Shown here: positions 1 through 9,783 of the stretch, piece after piece | How positions within the stretch are numbered: the stretch's first letter is position 1 | How the letters are laid out: every line of letters begins with the position of its first letter | NCBI RefSeq assembly: GCF_905475465.1 | Contig: NC_062245.1 | Span: 7,998,001 to 8,062,000, forward strand | Reading direction: 5' to 3' | DNA length: 64,000 nt | Origin: Pieris napi | Taxonomy: Eukaryota; Arthropoda; Insecta; Lepidoptera; Pieridae | Position numbers and translations under genes: made by a program | The notes under the pieces: generated by a model | Databases searched by the model: none | Told to the model about the DNA's origin: nothing | The model's input: the letters and a program-made list of their open reading frames with translations, nothing else

Positions 1-675
1 AGATTTGACCTATCATTGTTAAATCGAGGAGTTAATAGCTGTTGAATTATAAATAAAGTGGATAATCTGTGTGGCAACTGATTCTATATACTGTAACAAC
101 ACTCAACCATCAACATTTCTTTCTTTCCTTCACGCCGTTTACCCTAGATTTGACCTATCATTGTTAAATCGAGGAGTTAATATCTGTTGGATTATAAATA
201 AAGTGCATAATCAGTGTAACAACTGATTCTATATACTCTAACGACACTCAACCATCAACATTTCCTTCTTTCCTTCACGCCGATTACCCCAGATTTGCCC
301 TATCATTGTTAAATCAAGGAGTTAATAGCTGTTGGATTATAAATAAAGTGCATAATCAGTGTAGCAATTGAATCTATATACTCTAACGACACTCAAACAT
401 CAATATTTCCTTCTTTCCTTCACGCCGTTTACCCTAGATTTGACCTATCATTCTTAAATTGAGGAGTTGGTAGAAGTTAGCTTATAAATAAAGTGTATAA
501 TCAGTGTAGCAACTGATTCTATATACTCTAACGACACGCAACCATCAACATTTCCTTCTCTCCTTCACGCCGTTTACCCTAGATTTGACCTATCATTCTT
601 AAATCGAGGAGTTGGTAGCTGTTGGATTGTATATAATAATCAGTGTAGCAACTGATTCTATATATTCTGTGACAA
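1..675. repeat. 145-bp tandem satellite, about 4.7 copies
   Basis: The unit opening with agatttgacctatcatt recurs at 1, 146, 291, 436 and 581, an exact 145-base period, and the last copy fades out near 675. Copies differ by scattered substitutions and a few small deletions. Each unit ends with a pyrimidine-rich block around ttccttcacgccg. The array starts before the window, so its true copy number is unknown. No reading frame is conserved between copies. Confidence 0.93.
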
Positions 676-2743
676 CACGTACCGTCTGGGGAAACAAAAA
701 GTATTAAAAGGACATTTGGAAATCTCATTTTATTCTATAGTTCTTCTATACACTGTTTGTAAATGGTAACGTCTTGCTAGCTTACATTTTTAATAAAGTT
801 ATGAAAAATGAATTTTTATACAAGACATGACAATGGAAAAAAAATGTAAAGTATTCGCAAGTTTGTTAAACTTATAATTACTTGGAGTTTACAAACAACG
901 TCCAAATTAAGAAATTGTTTAAGTCTTAAAAACTTCGTAAAGCAAAGGTAACATTGTTAAAGTCTGTCAATATTATTATTTACTAAAGCATTTTATTACG
1001 GTTACATAAATTACAAATTATTTAATTTGTTTCCACATTCTGCCTAGCGCTGTTTTCCAAGTATGATCCTCCCACTATTATGGTACAAATGATTAAAATT
1101 ACGTATAAGTTGTAGTATAATTTTCTTAACCAACAAAGTAATAATAAAACTTATAAGTTTGGTCACTGTGGCAGTGTACCACCAGCTCTGTGTTCACCGG
1201 TACCAGGAGCCAACTTAAAGCGCCTGCGCACTTGAACCCCACGGCCCAAGAGTCTCTACTCCAAAGGGAAAAAATTCGAAGTTGGAGGAAAGACTCTTTA
1301 AATTAAGTTAATTAACTATACAGAGATTGATTTGTATATATGTGTGCGTATAAATTGAAAAACCATTAGAATGGTAGTGTCATAAGTCCTATATTTTAAC
1401 AATCAAAAGTGAAGCTGAAGGTAGTTAAGTCCATAAAAAGGCAGGTCCCTTTTACTATATGGTAAAAGCAGCAGCTAAGTGATATCATACCCGTTAACTT
1501 TATATTTATCATACAGAAATTATTTTCTACATAGAGATTTGGAATGAAAAAAATAAATGTTTGTTGCTTAATTTAAAACTGTTCTTTATCCAAAGCCTAG
1601 ACGAGTCCATATTTGAAATATAAAAGAAGAAAAACATTTGATTAACTTAGAATATGAGGGTCGTGATTTCTGATGTTGGGACTCGGGACAGACTCGCTTT
1701 TACATTCCTAATTATAAAATTCACTGGGGTCTCTCTAAATAATTTCGGAGTCCAAAAAGTTTGTATTTCTTCATAACTATGCGACACTTATTCATCTGAC
1801 CTTTGCATTGCTTAAACAAAACTAAATCAATCAATTAATATAAAAAACTCCCTGAAATAACGCAAAAATACACTACAGCCGTACCTATAAACGTGAACTA
1901 CACATATATGTTTGTTGCCATGGTTACATATTTATATGGTAAAAAATATCATTGCTATGAGTAAAATTACGTTTTAAGTTTTACACATATTAAATACTAG
2001 TACTAATAAAAGTTTGTCACAATTATACAATACTTAAGATCAGTTAAGCAATAATTGTAACGTTAATTTGATTACCACTATTATGACAAAATCAAATCAA
2101 AATTGCAAAATCTTAAATAATGAAAAAAAAAAATTTTACGTATCAGTAATTATGTTGAAAATAATGTATTAAACATACTTTAAATGAACAACACTGCTCT
2201 TTATTAAATAAAACGGTGCTCTACACTAGAATTGTAGTTATTTGCTACAAAAGATTCTTTATTAGCTTCTTCAAAGAACTGTGCATGTTCGTTTGGCGAA
2301 GTTTAATAAGTCCCCGCCAGTCTGCTTACAGCTCATTTACATTCAAACTGCTTCAGTTGCTCCAATCGGCACTGTTAAGTACGTCTCACCTATTGTTTAC
2401 ATTTAACTATAAACTGACTTTAAATACGCTCACTTTGTGCAGGTGCAAACGTATTTACGCTTTATACAAGCTATTTATCGACACAAGATTTCAACTTCAA
2501 TAAAGCTTTCACGCAATAGTTTACAATTATCTGAATATTACGCAATATTTTATTTATTATACGTTGTGTTTGGATAGTCTGTGTCGATTTCATTGATAAT
2601 AGGTTATCCAGCTCCACCTGCTATGATATTGTTTCATCAAAAATTGACCAGGCTGTCCCGGCAAGGCTACAAGGCACACAGGAGTAGGTAAATATGTCTT
2701 CTATCTCTAACTCTGGTGGTGTATCCACCAATCATTGAAAGTT
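676..2743. other. AT-rich non-coding stretch
   Basis: I see no gene here. The short open frames (for example near 2216-2503) have low-complexity AT-driven composition and no recognisable domain. A slightly more GC-rich patch at about 1160-1270 has no structure I can interpret. Confidence 0.6.
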
Positions 2744-3010
2744 ATTCTTCGTAAGAGCAGTATTGGCCTAGGGAATTAAGCGTGCGATTCCTATCCCTAA
2801 GGTTGTAGGTTCGAACCCCGGCTATCAATTGACTTTCTGTGCATATAGTCTCACACGGTGTAGGAAACCATCTTGAGGAAGCGGCATGCCGTAGTTAGGT
2901 CTAGGAGTCAACAGCGTGTGTTATGCTGATCACTTACTTGCGTAGATATTAAAAAAAATATCACGAAATAGAAGAGAGTCCAAGACCAAGGGTTATTTCA
3001 TTCTTCGTAA
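2744..3010 (+). mobile_element. Full-length tRNA-derived SINE with target duplication
   Basis: The element occupies 2755-2999 (245 bases). It starts gagcagtattggcctag, has an A-box-like block, and carries a B-box-like ggttcgaacccc near 2810. A conserved body follows, with aggaaaccatcttgagga and the tgctgatcactta block. The 11-base attcttcgtaa is present at 2744-2754 and 3000-3010, consistent with a target-site duplication. It shares layout and length with the SINE at 19178-19423. Confidence 0.8.
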
Positions 3011-3659
3011 TCTCTACTTTTTATTTTTAAAACAGAACTGCTTAGACGTTTGCCCTCAATCCCATGATTTTGAGATGCCGCCTATTTCAGAGCACGCCTG
3101 TCCAGGAGTAAAATGATCCCATATTTAACTGACTAGGGTAGATAGAAGGGGGCAAGCAGTTCCACTCCTTTGCTGTTTTTACAAGAAACTACGATCCAAA
3201 GCTCTCCTTCTTCATTGCCATAACAATCTTATAACTCAATTCAAGTATCAAGTGACCTACTGGACAAACAAATAAGTTCACTCTACGCATTCTTGGCTAA
3301 CATTAATTTTGATTGAGCAAGTTAACAACGGCATGCATTCACTTCGAAGAAGAGTTTTATGCGTTTCCCGTTCTTCAGCTTGCGGGTTTATGTGCCGCTA
3401 CACCGGCTGCGTCTCAGCTTTTACGAGAGCTATAATTTTTCAAATATAACTTTATCATGAACATAGTTTAATGGTCGCGATAAGAGCGCATAGAGCTTAC
3501 GTGACGAGCCTGACAAACCTGTATCCTTTATGGTGCTTTTACCAACACTCTGATAGTACTGCTCGTAAAATATCTTCTAAATATGATGATTAATGTACTT
3601 CGACACATGTAGCATCTATAAAATTGTATAATATTACACTTGAGAGTAACATTAAGAAA
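3011..3659. other. Non-coding, no feature recognised
   Basis: This is mixed-composition DNA between the SINE and the repeat at 3660. No convincing coding frame or RNA gene was seen. Confidence 0.5.
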
Positions 3660-3810
3660 AAGAATTACGATGACATTTATTTTATATGAAATCTTTTTAC
3701 AAAATAGATTATTGAAGTTGTACTTCTTTAGGCGCGTTATGAAAAATTGATGAGAGTGAAATTTTACGATTGCGCGCGCACCTATGACACAAAATTGGCA
3801 GTGTGATATA
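3660..3810 (-). repeat. Interspersed repeat related to 25655-25720
   Basis: Read on the minus strand, the block around 3740-3800 (ttttgtgtcataggtgcgcg, then tcgtaaaatttcactc) closely matches 25660-25715 on the plus strand. Inside it, gaagttgtacttctttaggcgcg resembles the gaagttatacttctt motif at 11205-11220 and 25410-25425. These pieces appear to belong to one dispersed lepidopteran repeat family, which I cannot name. Confidence 0.6.
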
Positions 3811-3858
3811 GCGTGCGCGAGCGAGATGGGAATAAGACAAACTACAAGTAAAAAGAAA

Positions 3859-3894
3859 TAGAATATGCGTGAAGCTAACTTCACGCATATTCTA
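3859..3894. repeat. Perfect 16-bp-arm palindrome
   Basis: Arms 3859-3874 and 3879-3894 are exact reverse complements around a 4-base ctaa loop. The core is gaatatgcgtgaag against cttcacgcatattc. It lies about 120 bases upstream of the LINE insertion and next to the repeat at 3660-3810. It may be a terminal hairpin of that repeat family. Confidence 0.85.
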
Positions 3895-4013
3895 GCTTAG
3901 CAGCTTAACAAGAATTTTGAATGACCATGACAATTGACATCTGACAATGACATTTACCTTTTAAACAAATATAGGAGTTTTAGTTATTGTTTAAAATTAA
4001 TAATTATATATCT

Positions 4014-4194
4014 GAAAAAACGCGGGAAACCTTCGAATTTGGCGGACGCGGTTTTTGTTTGAATTTGTTGTAAAATAATATTTTTAATCAATTAGGTGAT
4101 CAGAATAGTTCAAACTTGTATATATTTGTAGTTTGTATTATTATTTATATTTTCTTCTACTTTCTTCGAGTTGGGGTAAGCTTTTCGGATTTTT
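4014..4194 (+). promoter_or_regulatory. 5' UTR / presumed internal promoter of the I-type LINE
   Basis: This segment lies between the target duplication and the ORF1 start and opens gaaaaaacgcgggaaacc. Complete non-LTR elements of this kind usually carry an internal promoter here so that the transcript includes its own 5' end. No individual promoter motif is obvious to me, so that role is inferred from position. Confidence 0.5.
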
Positions 4195-5712
4195 ATGAAC
4201 GAGCCTCCGGACCCGGGGGGCACGGCGCCCCCTGCGGTTGCATTTATCACGATTTCTAATGAATCCGGTATGGATTCTGACTGCTCTTTAGTTTCTAAAA
4301 GGAAGCTGAAGCGCAGCCATCTCCACAAAGTTTGTAAACATTGCAACAAAAAAAAACGAAAAAGTAGTACTGAAAGTAGTAAACACTCAGACTGTCAATG
4401 TAAAGATGTATTTCCTGAGAGCACTGTTAATTTGCCTGCTATTCCTTGCACTGATACTACTTCAATGCCTGTTCCTCCCACCAGCAATTCTCCTAAAACC
4501 CCCACACAAATTGGTAGGGCTAGTTATGATGCCAATGACCATGGCCCGTTTGTGGTACATGTGCAGAAAATACAACGTGATGATAATGATAGTACAACTT
4601 TACACCCAGTTGTGTTTGGCAGATTTTTAAAAAATTATCTTTTTAAAAATATTGTAAATGGAAGCTTAAAACGTATTGGTAGAAATAAAATGACACTATC
4701 TTTTCATAATTACACAGACGCTAACAGCTTTATCACTTCAAACTGCTTACCTGCTAACAACATGAAGGCTTTTATCCCAACTTTTAATATTACAAGGATG
4801 GGTTTAGTTAAGGGAGTCCCAACCGAGTGGTCTCCTGAGGATATTATGGAGAACACTAACGTACCCATTGGGTGTGGAGAAATTCTGAAACTCAGGCGAC
4901 TTAACTATAAAGTCATGGTAAACAACACACCTACATGGAAACCTTCGCAAACAGTTGTGTTTACATTTGATGGACAAGTTTTGCCTAAACGTGTATTTAT
5001 GTGTTACAACTCTATGCCCGTTAATTTATATATATATCCGACTATTCAATGTTTTAATTGCTGCCGCTTTGGGCACACTAAGGTCCAATGCAGATCAAAG
5101 CCTAGGTGTTACAAGTGTGGTCAGGGCCACACTGGAAATACTTGTAATGTGGAGGAAGACCACGGTTCTTGCTGCTCATGCTCTGGGCTGCACTTTGCTT
5201 CAAGCAAAAAGTGCCCAGAGTATGTGAGACAAACCAACATTAAACTATCAATGGCAGAGAATAGCCTGTCCTATGTTGAAGCATCAAAACTACATCCCCC
5301 CATATCTAAGTCATTTGCAGATATAGTATCCTCTATCCCAAATAAATCTCTTCCTGGTGGAAATACAGTTTTGCCTGGTTCACCATCTCCACGTACACTA
5401 TCTTACAAAAAAACTTTTTTTACTAAACCTAGAACCCCTCCTCAACAAAGTAAAGGTTACGATCATGTTGCACATGAGTCTCTTGTAAGAGACTATAATA
5501 TGCCACAGCCATCTAATGGTTGTGCATATCCATCATCCTCTAATGTAAACTCACAGACAATAGCAGAGCTAATTACTACATTAATCAAATTACTTTCACA
5601 ACCCAATTTATCTATACCGTCCCACGCTGCTAATTTAATTCATACCTACACTCATATTAATAATGACCAACATGGACAGGCTAGTTCAATGGAACTGCCG
5701 CAGTATAATTAA
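4195..5712 (+). CDS. LINE ORF1 nucleic-acid-binding (Gag-like) protein, 505 aa
   Basis: ORF1 of the I-type LINE encodes the RNA-binding structural protein expected to coat the element's RNA. The N-terminus is rich in Pro, Gly and Ser, followed by a basic Lys/Arg and His/Cys patch around residues 35-55. Three zinc knuckles lie at about residues 284-340: CFNCCRFGHTKVQC (CX2CX4HX4C), CYKCGQGHTGNTC (CX2CX3HX4C) and a looser CX2CX3HX6C. The middle third resembles the RNA-recognition-like part of I/Jockey ORF1 proteins, but I infer that from spacing only. The C-terminal 150 residues are Ser/Pro/Asn-rich and probably disordered. The frame is open from its first ATG and overlaps ORF2 by 50 bases. Confidence 0.9.
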   Translation: MNEPPDPGGTAPPAVAFITISNESGMDSDCSLVSKRKLKRSHLHKVCKHCNKKKRKSSTESSKHSDCQCKDVFPESTVNLPAIPCTDTTSMPVPPTSNSPKTPTQIGRASYDANDHGPFVVHVQKIQRDDNDSTTLHPVVFGRFLKNYLFKNIVNGSLKRIGRNKMTLSFHNYTDANSFITSNCLPANNMKAFIPTFNITRMGLVKGVPTEWSPEDIMENTNVPIGCGEILKLRRLNYKVMVNNTPTWKPSQTVVFTFDGQVLPKRVFMCYNSMPVNLYIYPTIQCFNCCRFGHTKVQCRSKPRCYKCGQGHTGNTCNVEEDHGSCCSCSGLHFASSKKCPEYVRQTNIKLSMAENSLSYVEASKLHPPISKSFADIVSSIPNKSLPGGNTVLPGSPSPRTLSYKKTFFTKPRTPPQQSKGYDHVAHESLVRDYNMPQPSNGCAYPSSSNVNSQTIAELITTLIKLLSQPNLSIPSHAANLIHTYTHINNDQHGQASSMELPQYN

Positions 5713-8700
5713 CAAAAAACATGAAATTATACATATTATAAATACTTTTAATCCTTTTATTTTTTCTCTATCTGAAACCTGGTTAAAGCCAGATCATGTA
5801 TTTAAAATCCCTGGTTATTTATGCTTAAGAGAAGACAGGGCTGATGGGTATGGTGGTGTATGCCTGCTCATCAGAAACTCTAGCACCTTTTCTTCCTTCC
5901 CTCTTCCTTCACATAGTGACAGCTTTTCTATTATTGCAGCTATTGTTGATGATATCTGTTTTGTCTCTATCTATGTCCCTCACCCCTCCTTGCAAATTTT
6001 CAATGAAATTAAAAACTTAATTTCAGTGCTTCCTCAGCCTTTCATGATTCTGGGTGATTTTAACTCTCATCACACATCTTGGGGTAGCTCGGTTTCTAAT
6101 AGTTATGGGTATGCATTATTGGATATCTTAGACATGTATAACCTGTGCATTTTAAACTCGGGTTCTCCTACTCGCCTCACAAAACCTGGTGAAGCAATTA
6201 GTGCCATTGACCTGTCCATTTGTACTCCCAATTTAGCATCTTCTCTATCTTGGTCTACTTTGTGTTCATCTTACAATAGTGATCATTATCCAATAATTAT
6301 TTCATTTCCCTGTAAAAAAAATAGTAACATGTTTATTCATAACTCTCGCCTCAAACACAAAATCATTGACTCTAAATGGAGTCAATACACTTTATTAATA
6401 GAAGAGAAAATTAATACTTGCTCAGAAATTAATGTCACAGATAGTAATTATTTCAAAACTGTTTTATTAGAATCAGCTGATAATGTTTTTCCAAAGAAAA
6501 AGCCGCGTAGTAATAAGTTGCCATCTCCACCATGGTGGGATGAAGAGTGTACCACAAGTATTAAAAAACGCAAGGCAGCTGAGCATAATTATCGCAATGA
6601 TATGTCTATGGAAAACTACGAGACCTTAATGACTGTGATGAAAGAAGTTAAAAAGCTATTTAAAAAAAAGAAATCTGAGGGGTGGAGGAAATATTGTAGC
6701 ACCTTATCACCTGGAACACATTCAACTGTCATTTGGCGAAATATCAAAAGATTTAGGTCAGCTGTCAATTCTTCTAACACGTCGTTACTTCCTATAGAGT
6801 TAGCTGATCAATTCCTTGATCGCTTGGCTCCTCCTTCTGCTCCACTTAGAGATTTTATCCACTCTTCTAAACAAAATAACTCTGATGCCGCCCCTTCCTC
6901 TCTAAATCTACCTTTCACGTTAGTGGAATTAAAAGGTGTATTAAATTACGTTAGTGACAGTGCACCTGGGGAAGATGGGATCCCATATTCATTTCTGTCT
7001 CACCTTGGTGAAAATGGATTAAATTTCTTTTTAAATTTAATAAATAAAGTTCTATTGACAAATGACATACCGCCATCTTGGCGAAGTCAAATAGTGCTGC
7101 CATTTTTAAAACCGTCTAAGGTACGATCTGATATTAAATCATATCGTCCGATTGTCTTGTCATCGGTGATAACAAAAGTTGTTGAACATTTAATTAAAAA
7201 TCGGCTTGAATGGTATATAGAAAATAACGAATATCTGTCCTCAACTCAGTTTGGATTTCGAAAAGGTAAAAGTGTATGTGACAATTTAGGCATATTAGTT
7301 ACGGACATTCGTAATGCTTTCACAGATAAAAAGTCAGTAGTCGCTGCTTTCTTGGATATTAATTCGGCTTATGATAACGTTTTGTTACATATTCTTAAAA
7401 GTAAATTAAATAAATTAAAGGTTCCTTATTTTTTAACTAATTTCATTGTAAATCTTCTTTCGGAGAGGAAAATTATTTTAGATGTTGGCGGCCCTTATAT
7501 GCCTAGTAGGCTGGTATGGAGGGGCTTGCCACAAGGGTCTGTTCTGAGCCCTTTATTGTACAATATTTATACATATGACCTAGAAGATTCAATTGGAGAT
7601 TCAGTTAGTTTATTACAATATGCCGATGACTTAGTTATTTATGCCTCTGATATGTGTGTAAGTATTGCTGAACAACATGTTTCCTCCTCTTTATCTTTGC
7701 TAAAATCCTGGATGGATGCAAATGGCCTAGATCTGTCTCCCTCAAAAAGTTCCGTTGTACTTTTCACTAAATCCCGTTCTCCTCCCTCACCTACTATAAC
7801 ATATGATCGTCATATATTACCAGTTTATAATCAAGTAAAGTTCTTAGGAGTTATACTTGATTCTAAACTAACAGGTCAACCACACTGCGAATTTGTAGTT
7901 GGTAAATGTGAGCGACACTTGAACATGCTGAGATGTCTCAGTGGAGTTTGGTGGGGTGCTCACCCAGCCACATTGAGGTTGGTGTATAATGCTGTTATTA
8001 GAAGTGTACTGGATTTTGGGACCTTTTTCTTAGATCCAGGTAATGTAGCTGGCTTTAGAAAACTAGACCTCATACAGTCTAGGGCTTTAAGGATTGTTTC
8101 TGGTGCCATGAAATCAAGCCCGGTTAATGCTTTGCAAATAGAATGTTGTGACCCTCCATTAAACTTAAGACGTCAATATCTGTCAGATAGATTCATTTTT
8201 AGAATTGTCCAGTTCCATCATCCCCTCATCTCCAAACTGGAGTCTCTTTCTCTAAAATTACCCTCTTCACATAAACCTATACCTTGTCTATTAAAAAGCT
8301 TCCTGAAATTCAAACAATTACAAGCCCCAACTCATTCCTTTAATGTACTTCCTCTATTTAGCTCTTCTTATGATTCTCTTCTTCTTTCTCCAGAGATTTG
8401 CTTTTCTCTTGGCATTGAAAAATCTGATTTTAATGCCAATGCAATTTTTAATTGCAATGTCAATAGCAAATGGCCTAACTGGCATCAAATGTACACAGAT
8501 TCATCTAAACACTCCAATGGGTGTGTTGGTGTTGGAGTGTTTCACAAACAATACAACATAGTTCAGAAAATTAAATTACCTCCGGAATCATCGGTCTTTA
8601 CCGGTGAATGTTTTGGACTACTAAAAGCTCTTGAATACGTGTTGTGTTTCAAACTCAAAAAAACCGTTATATTTACCGATTCCTTAAGTGCTTTACAGAG

Positions 8701-9349
8701 CTTAGCAAAATTTTCACTAAAACTTAACCCATTTTTTCATGTAATATTTGAATGTAAGAGAAAGCTGTTGCACTGCCAATTACACAACTATTTAGTTTCA
8801 TTCTGTTGGATACCTAGTCACTGTGGTATCTCTGGAAATGTAAAAGCTGACAGTTTGGCTAACAGTGCTACTGAGACCGGTGACGTACACCCGTACAAGA
8901 ATTTTGGCCATGATCTTGCTGCTTTGCCCGGCATATATCTCCACAAATCGTGGAATATGTGTTGGGAAGAGAAAGGCCGGATTAAGGGTCGTTTCTTGTA
9001 TGCTATACAGTCTTCCGTTCCCAGGAAGCCATGGTTTGCCAAATTGTCGCTTGGTAAAACCACCACTTCAACTATAATCCGTATGCGTCTGGGACATAAC
9101 AGCCTTCCAGTTCATTTGCACAAACTTGGTATCGTAACTAGTACCGCCTGTGAGTGTGGCGAGAGCTATTCTGACCTGAATCATGTTTTCTTTTCTTGTC
9201 CTAAATATGACCATTCTTCCTTATACACTTCTTTAGTATCTCTCTCTGTTCCCCTTCCTACCAATATTTCTTTACTTCTTCGAGATTTAAATCCCCTTGT
9301 ATATAGTATTATAAGTATATTTATTGTAAATAATAACATTAAACTATAA
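5663..9349 (+). CDS. LINE ORF2: endonuclease, reverse transcriptase, RNase H, 1228 aa
   Basis: ORF2 is the enzyme for target-primed reverse transcription. An APE-type endonuclease fills about residues 5-210: Asn11, Glu38 in SETWL, Asp132 in GDFN, and the Asp207-His208 pair in SDHYP. The RT follows, with GLPQGSVLSPLLYN near 622 and the catalytic YADD at 653-656. An RNase H domain covers about 940-1070, with YTDSS, a Glu in GECFG, TDS and WIPSHCGISGN. A Cys/His cluster (CECG...H...C) near 1165 matches the C-terminal zinc-finger-like motif of I-type elements. All catalytic residues I can place are present and there are no stops or frameshifts. The first ATG lies inside ORF1; a second ATG three codons later is an equally good start. 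Confidence 0.93.
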   Translation: MTNMDRLVQWNCRSIINKKHEIIHIINTFNPFIFSLSETWLKPDHVFKIPGYLCLREDRADGYGGVCLLIRNSSTFSSFPLPSHSDSFSIIAAIVDDICFVSIYVPHPSLQIFNEIKNLISVLPQPFMILGDFNSHHTSWGSSVSNSYGYALLDILDMYNLCILNSGSPTRLTKPGEAISAIDLSICTPNLASSLSWSTLCSSYNSDHYPIIISFPCKKNSNMFIHNSRLKHKIIDSKWSQYTLLIEEKINTCSEINVTDSNYFKTVLLESADNVFPKKKPRSNKLPSPPWWDEECTTSIKKRKAAEHNYRNDMSMENYETLMTVMKEVKKLFKKKKSEGWRKYCSTLSPGTHSTVIWRNIKRFRSAVNSSNTSLLPIELADQFLDRLAPPSAPLRDFIHSSKQNNSDAAPSSLNLPFTLVELKGVLNYVSDSAPGEDGIPYSFLSHLGENGLNFFLNLINKVLLTNDIPPSWRSQIVLPFLKPSKVRSDIKSYRPIVLSSVITKVVEHLIKNRLEWYIENNEYLSSTQFGFRKGKSVCDNLGILVTDIRNAFTDKKSVVAAFLDINSAYDNVLLHILKSKLNKLKVPYFLTNFIVNLLSERKIILDVGGPYMPSRLVWRGLPQGSVLSPLLYNIYTYDLEDSIGDSVSLLQYADDLVIYASDMCVSIAEQHVSSSLSLLKSWMDANGLDLSPSKSSVVLFTKSRSPPSPTITYDRHILPVYNQVKFLGVILDSKLTGQPHCEFVVGKCERHLNMLRCLSGVWWGAHPATLRLVYNAVIRSVLDFGTFFLDPGNVAGFRKLDLIQSRALRIVSGAMKSSPVNALQIECCDPPLNLRRQYLSDRFIFRIVQFHHPLISKLESLSLKLPSSHKPIPCLLKSFLKFKQLQAPTHSFNVLPLFSSSYDSLLLSPEICFSLGIEKSDFNANAIFNCNVNSKWPNWHQMYTDSSKHSNGCVGVGVFHKQYNIVQKIKLPPESSVFTGECFGLLKALEYVLCFKLKKTVIFTDSLSALQSLAKFSLKLNPFFHVIFECKRKLLHCQLHNYLVSFCWIPSHCGISGNVKADSLANSATETGDVHPYKNFGHDLAALPGIYLHKSWNMCWEEKGRIKGRFLYAIQSSVPRKPWFAKLSLGKTTTSTIIRMRLGHNSLPVHLHKLGIVTSTACECGESYSDLNHVFFSCPKYDHSSLYTSLVSLSVPLPTNISLLLRDLNPLVYSIISIFIVNNNIKL

Positions 9350-9570
9350 TTTTGATAAATTTTTCCCCTTATGTAACTATTCTGATTTTGTTGTAAATTT
9401 AATGCGTTTTCAATCATCTATGTTATGTCGCGATTAGTTTCCTTCGTTTTTTTATTATTCATAAACTGTAAATAATTAAAACAGCGACTTATAAAAATCT
9501 TATACCTACTTGACACTGGCTAATGCACAAACCGTGCCAGAGCCATAAAGGAAAAAAAAAAAAAAAAAAA
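9350..9570 (+). other. LINE 3' UTR and poly-A tail
   Basis: This segment runs from the ORF2 stop to the A-run at 9552-9570. The part just before the tail, gacactggctaatgcacaaa followed by ccgtgccagagccataaag, can fold partly on itself (tggc/gcca) and is the likely site recognised by the element's own RT. Confidence 0.75.
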
Positions 9571-9783
9571 TTATATATCTAGTTATTTTCATTATACAAA
9601 ATATTTGTGAAATAATATAAAATATTTGTGAAAAAACTGTGCTAACCTTCCTGAGTGCTTCAATACAATTGAGGTTAACTATCCGTATGTATTATCGAGT
9701 ATTATTGTTGATTAAAACTGAAACATGAACCATTATTCATTGCTTTTGTTTATTGCGTTTGTTACAGCAACTTTTTAGAAATA

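Larger units (their letters stand above)
4002..9580 (+). mobile_element. Full-length I-type non-LTR retrotransposon with target duplications
   Basis: The element spans 4014-9570. It has a 5' UTR of about 180 bases, ORF1 (4195-5712), ORF2 (5663-9349), a 3' UTR of about 200 bases and a terminal run of 19 A residues at 9552-9570. The sequence ttatatatct sits immediately before it (4004-4013) and immediately after the tail (9571-9580). Two further A bases could extend the duplication to 12. An apurinic-type endonuclease, RT and RNase H in ORF2 with a CCHC-type ORF1 place it in the I superfamily. Exact clade assignment needs an RT tree. Both ORFs are uninterrupted, so this copy could be mobile. 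Confidence 0.9.

Noticed and set aside
1..675. CRISPR-like array
   Set aside because: The repeats are 145 bases, contiguous and without unique spacers. The sequence is eukaryotic, so it is a satellite.
3528..3884. 118-codon minus-strand frame
   Set aside because: It overlaps the interspersed repeat and the palindrome, its composition is that of random AT-rich DNA, and it has no domain.
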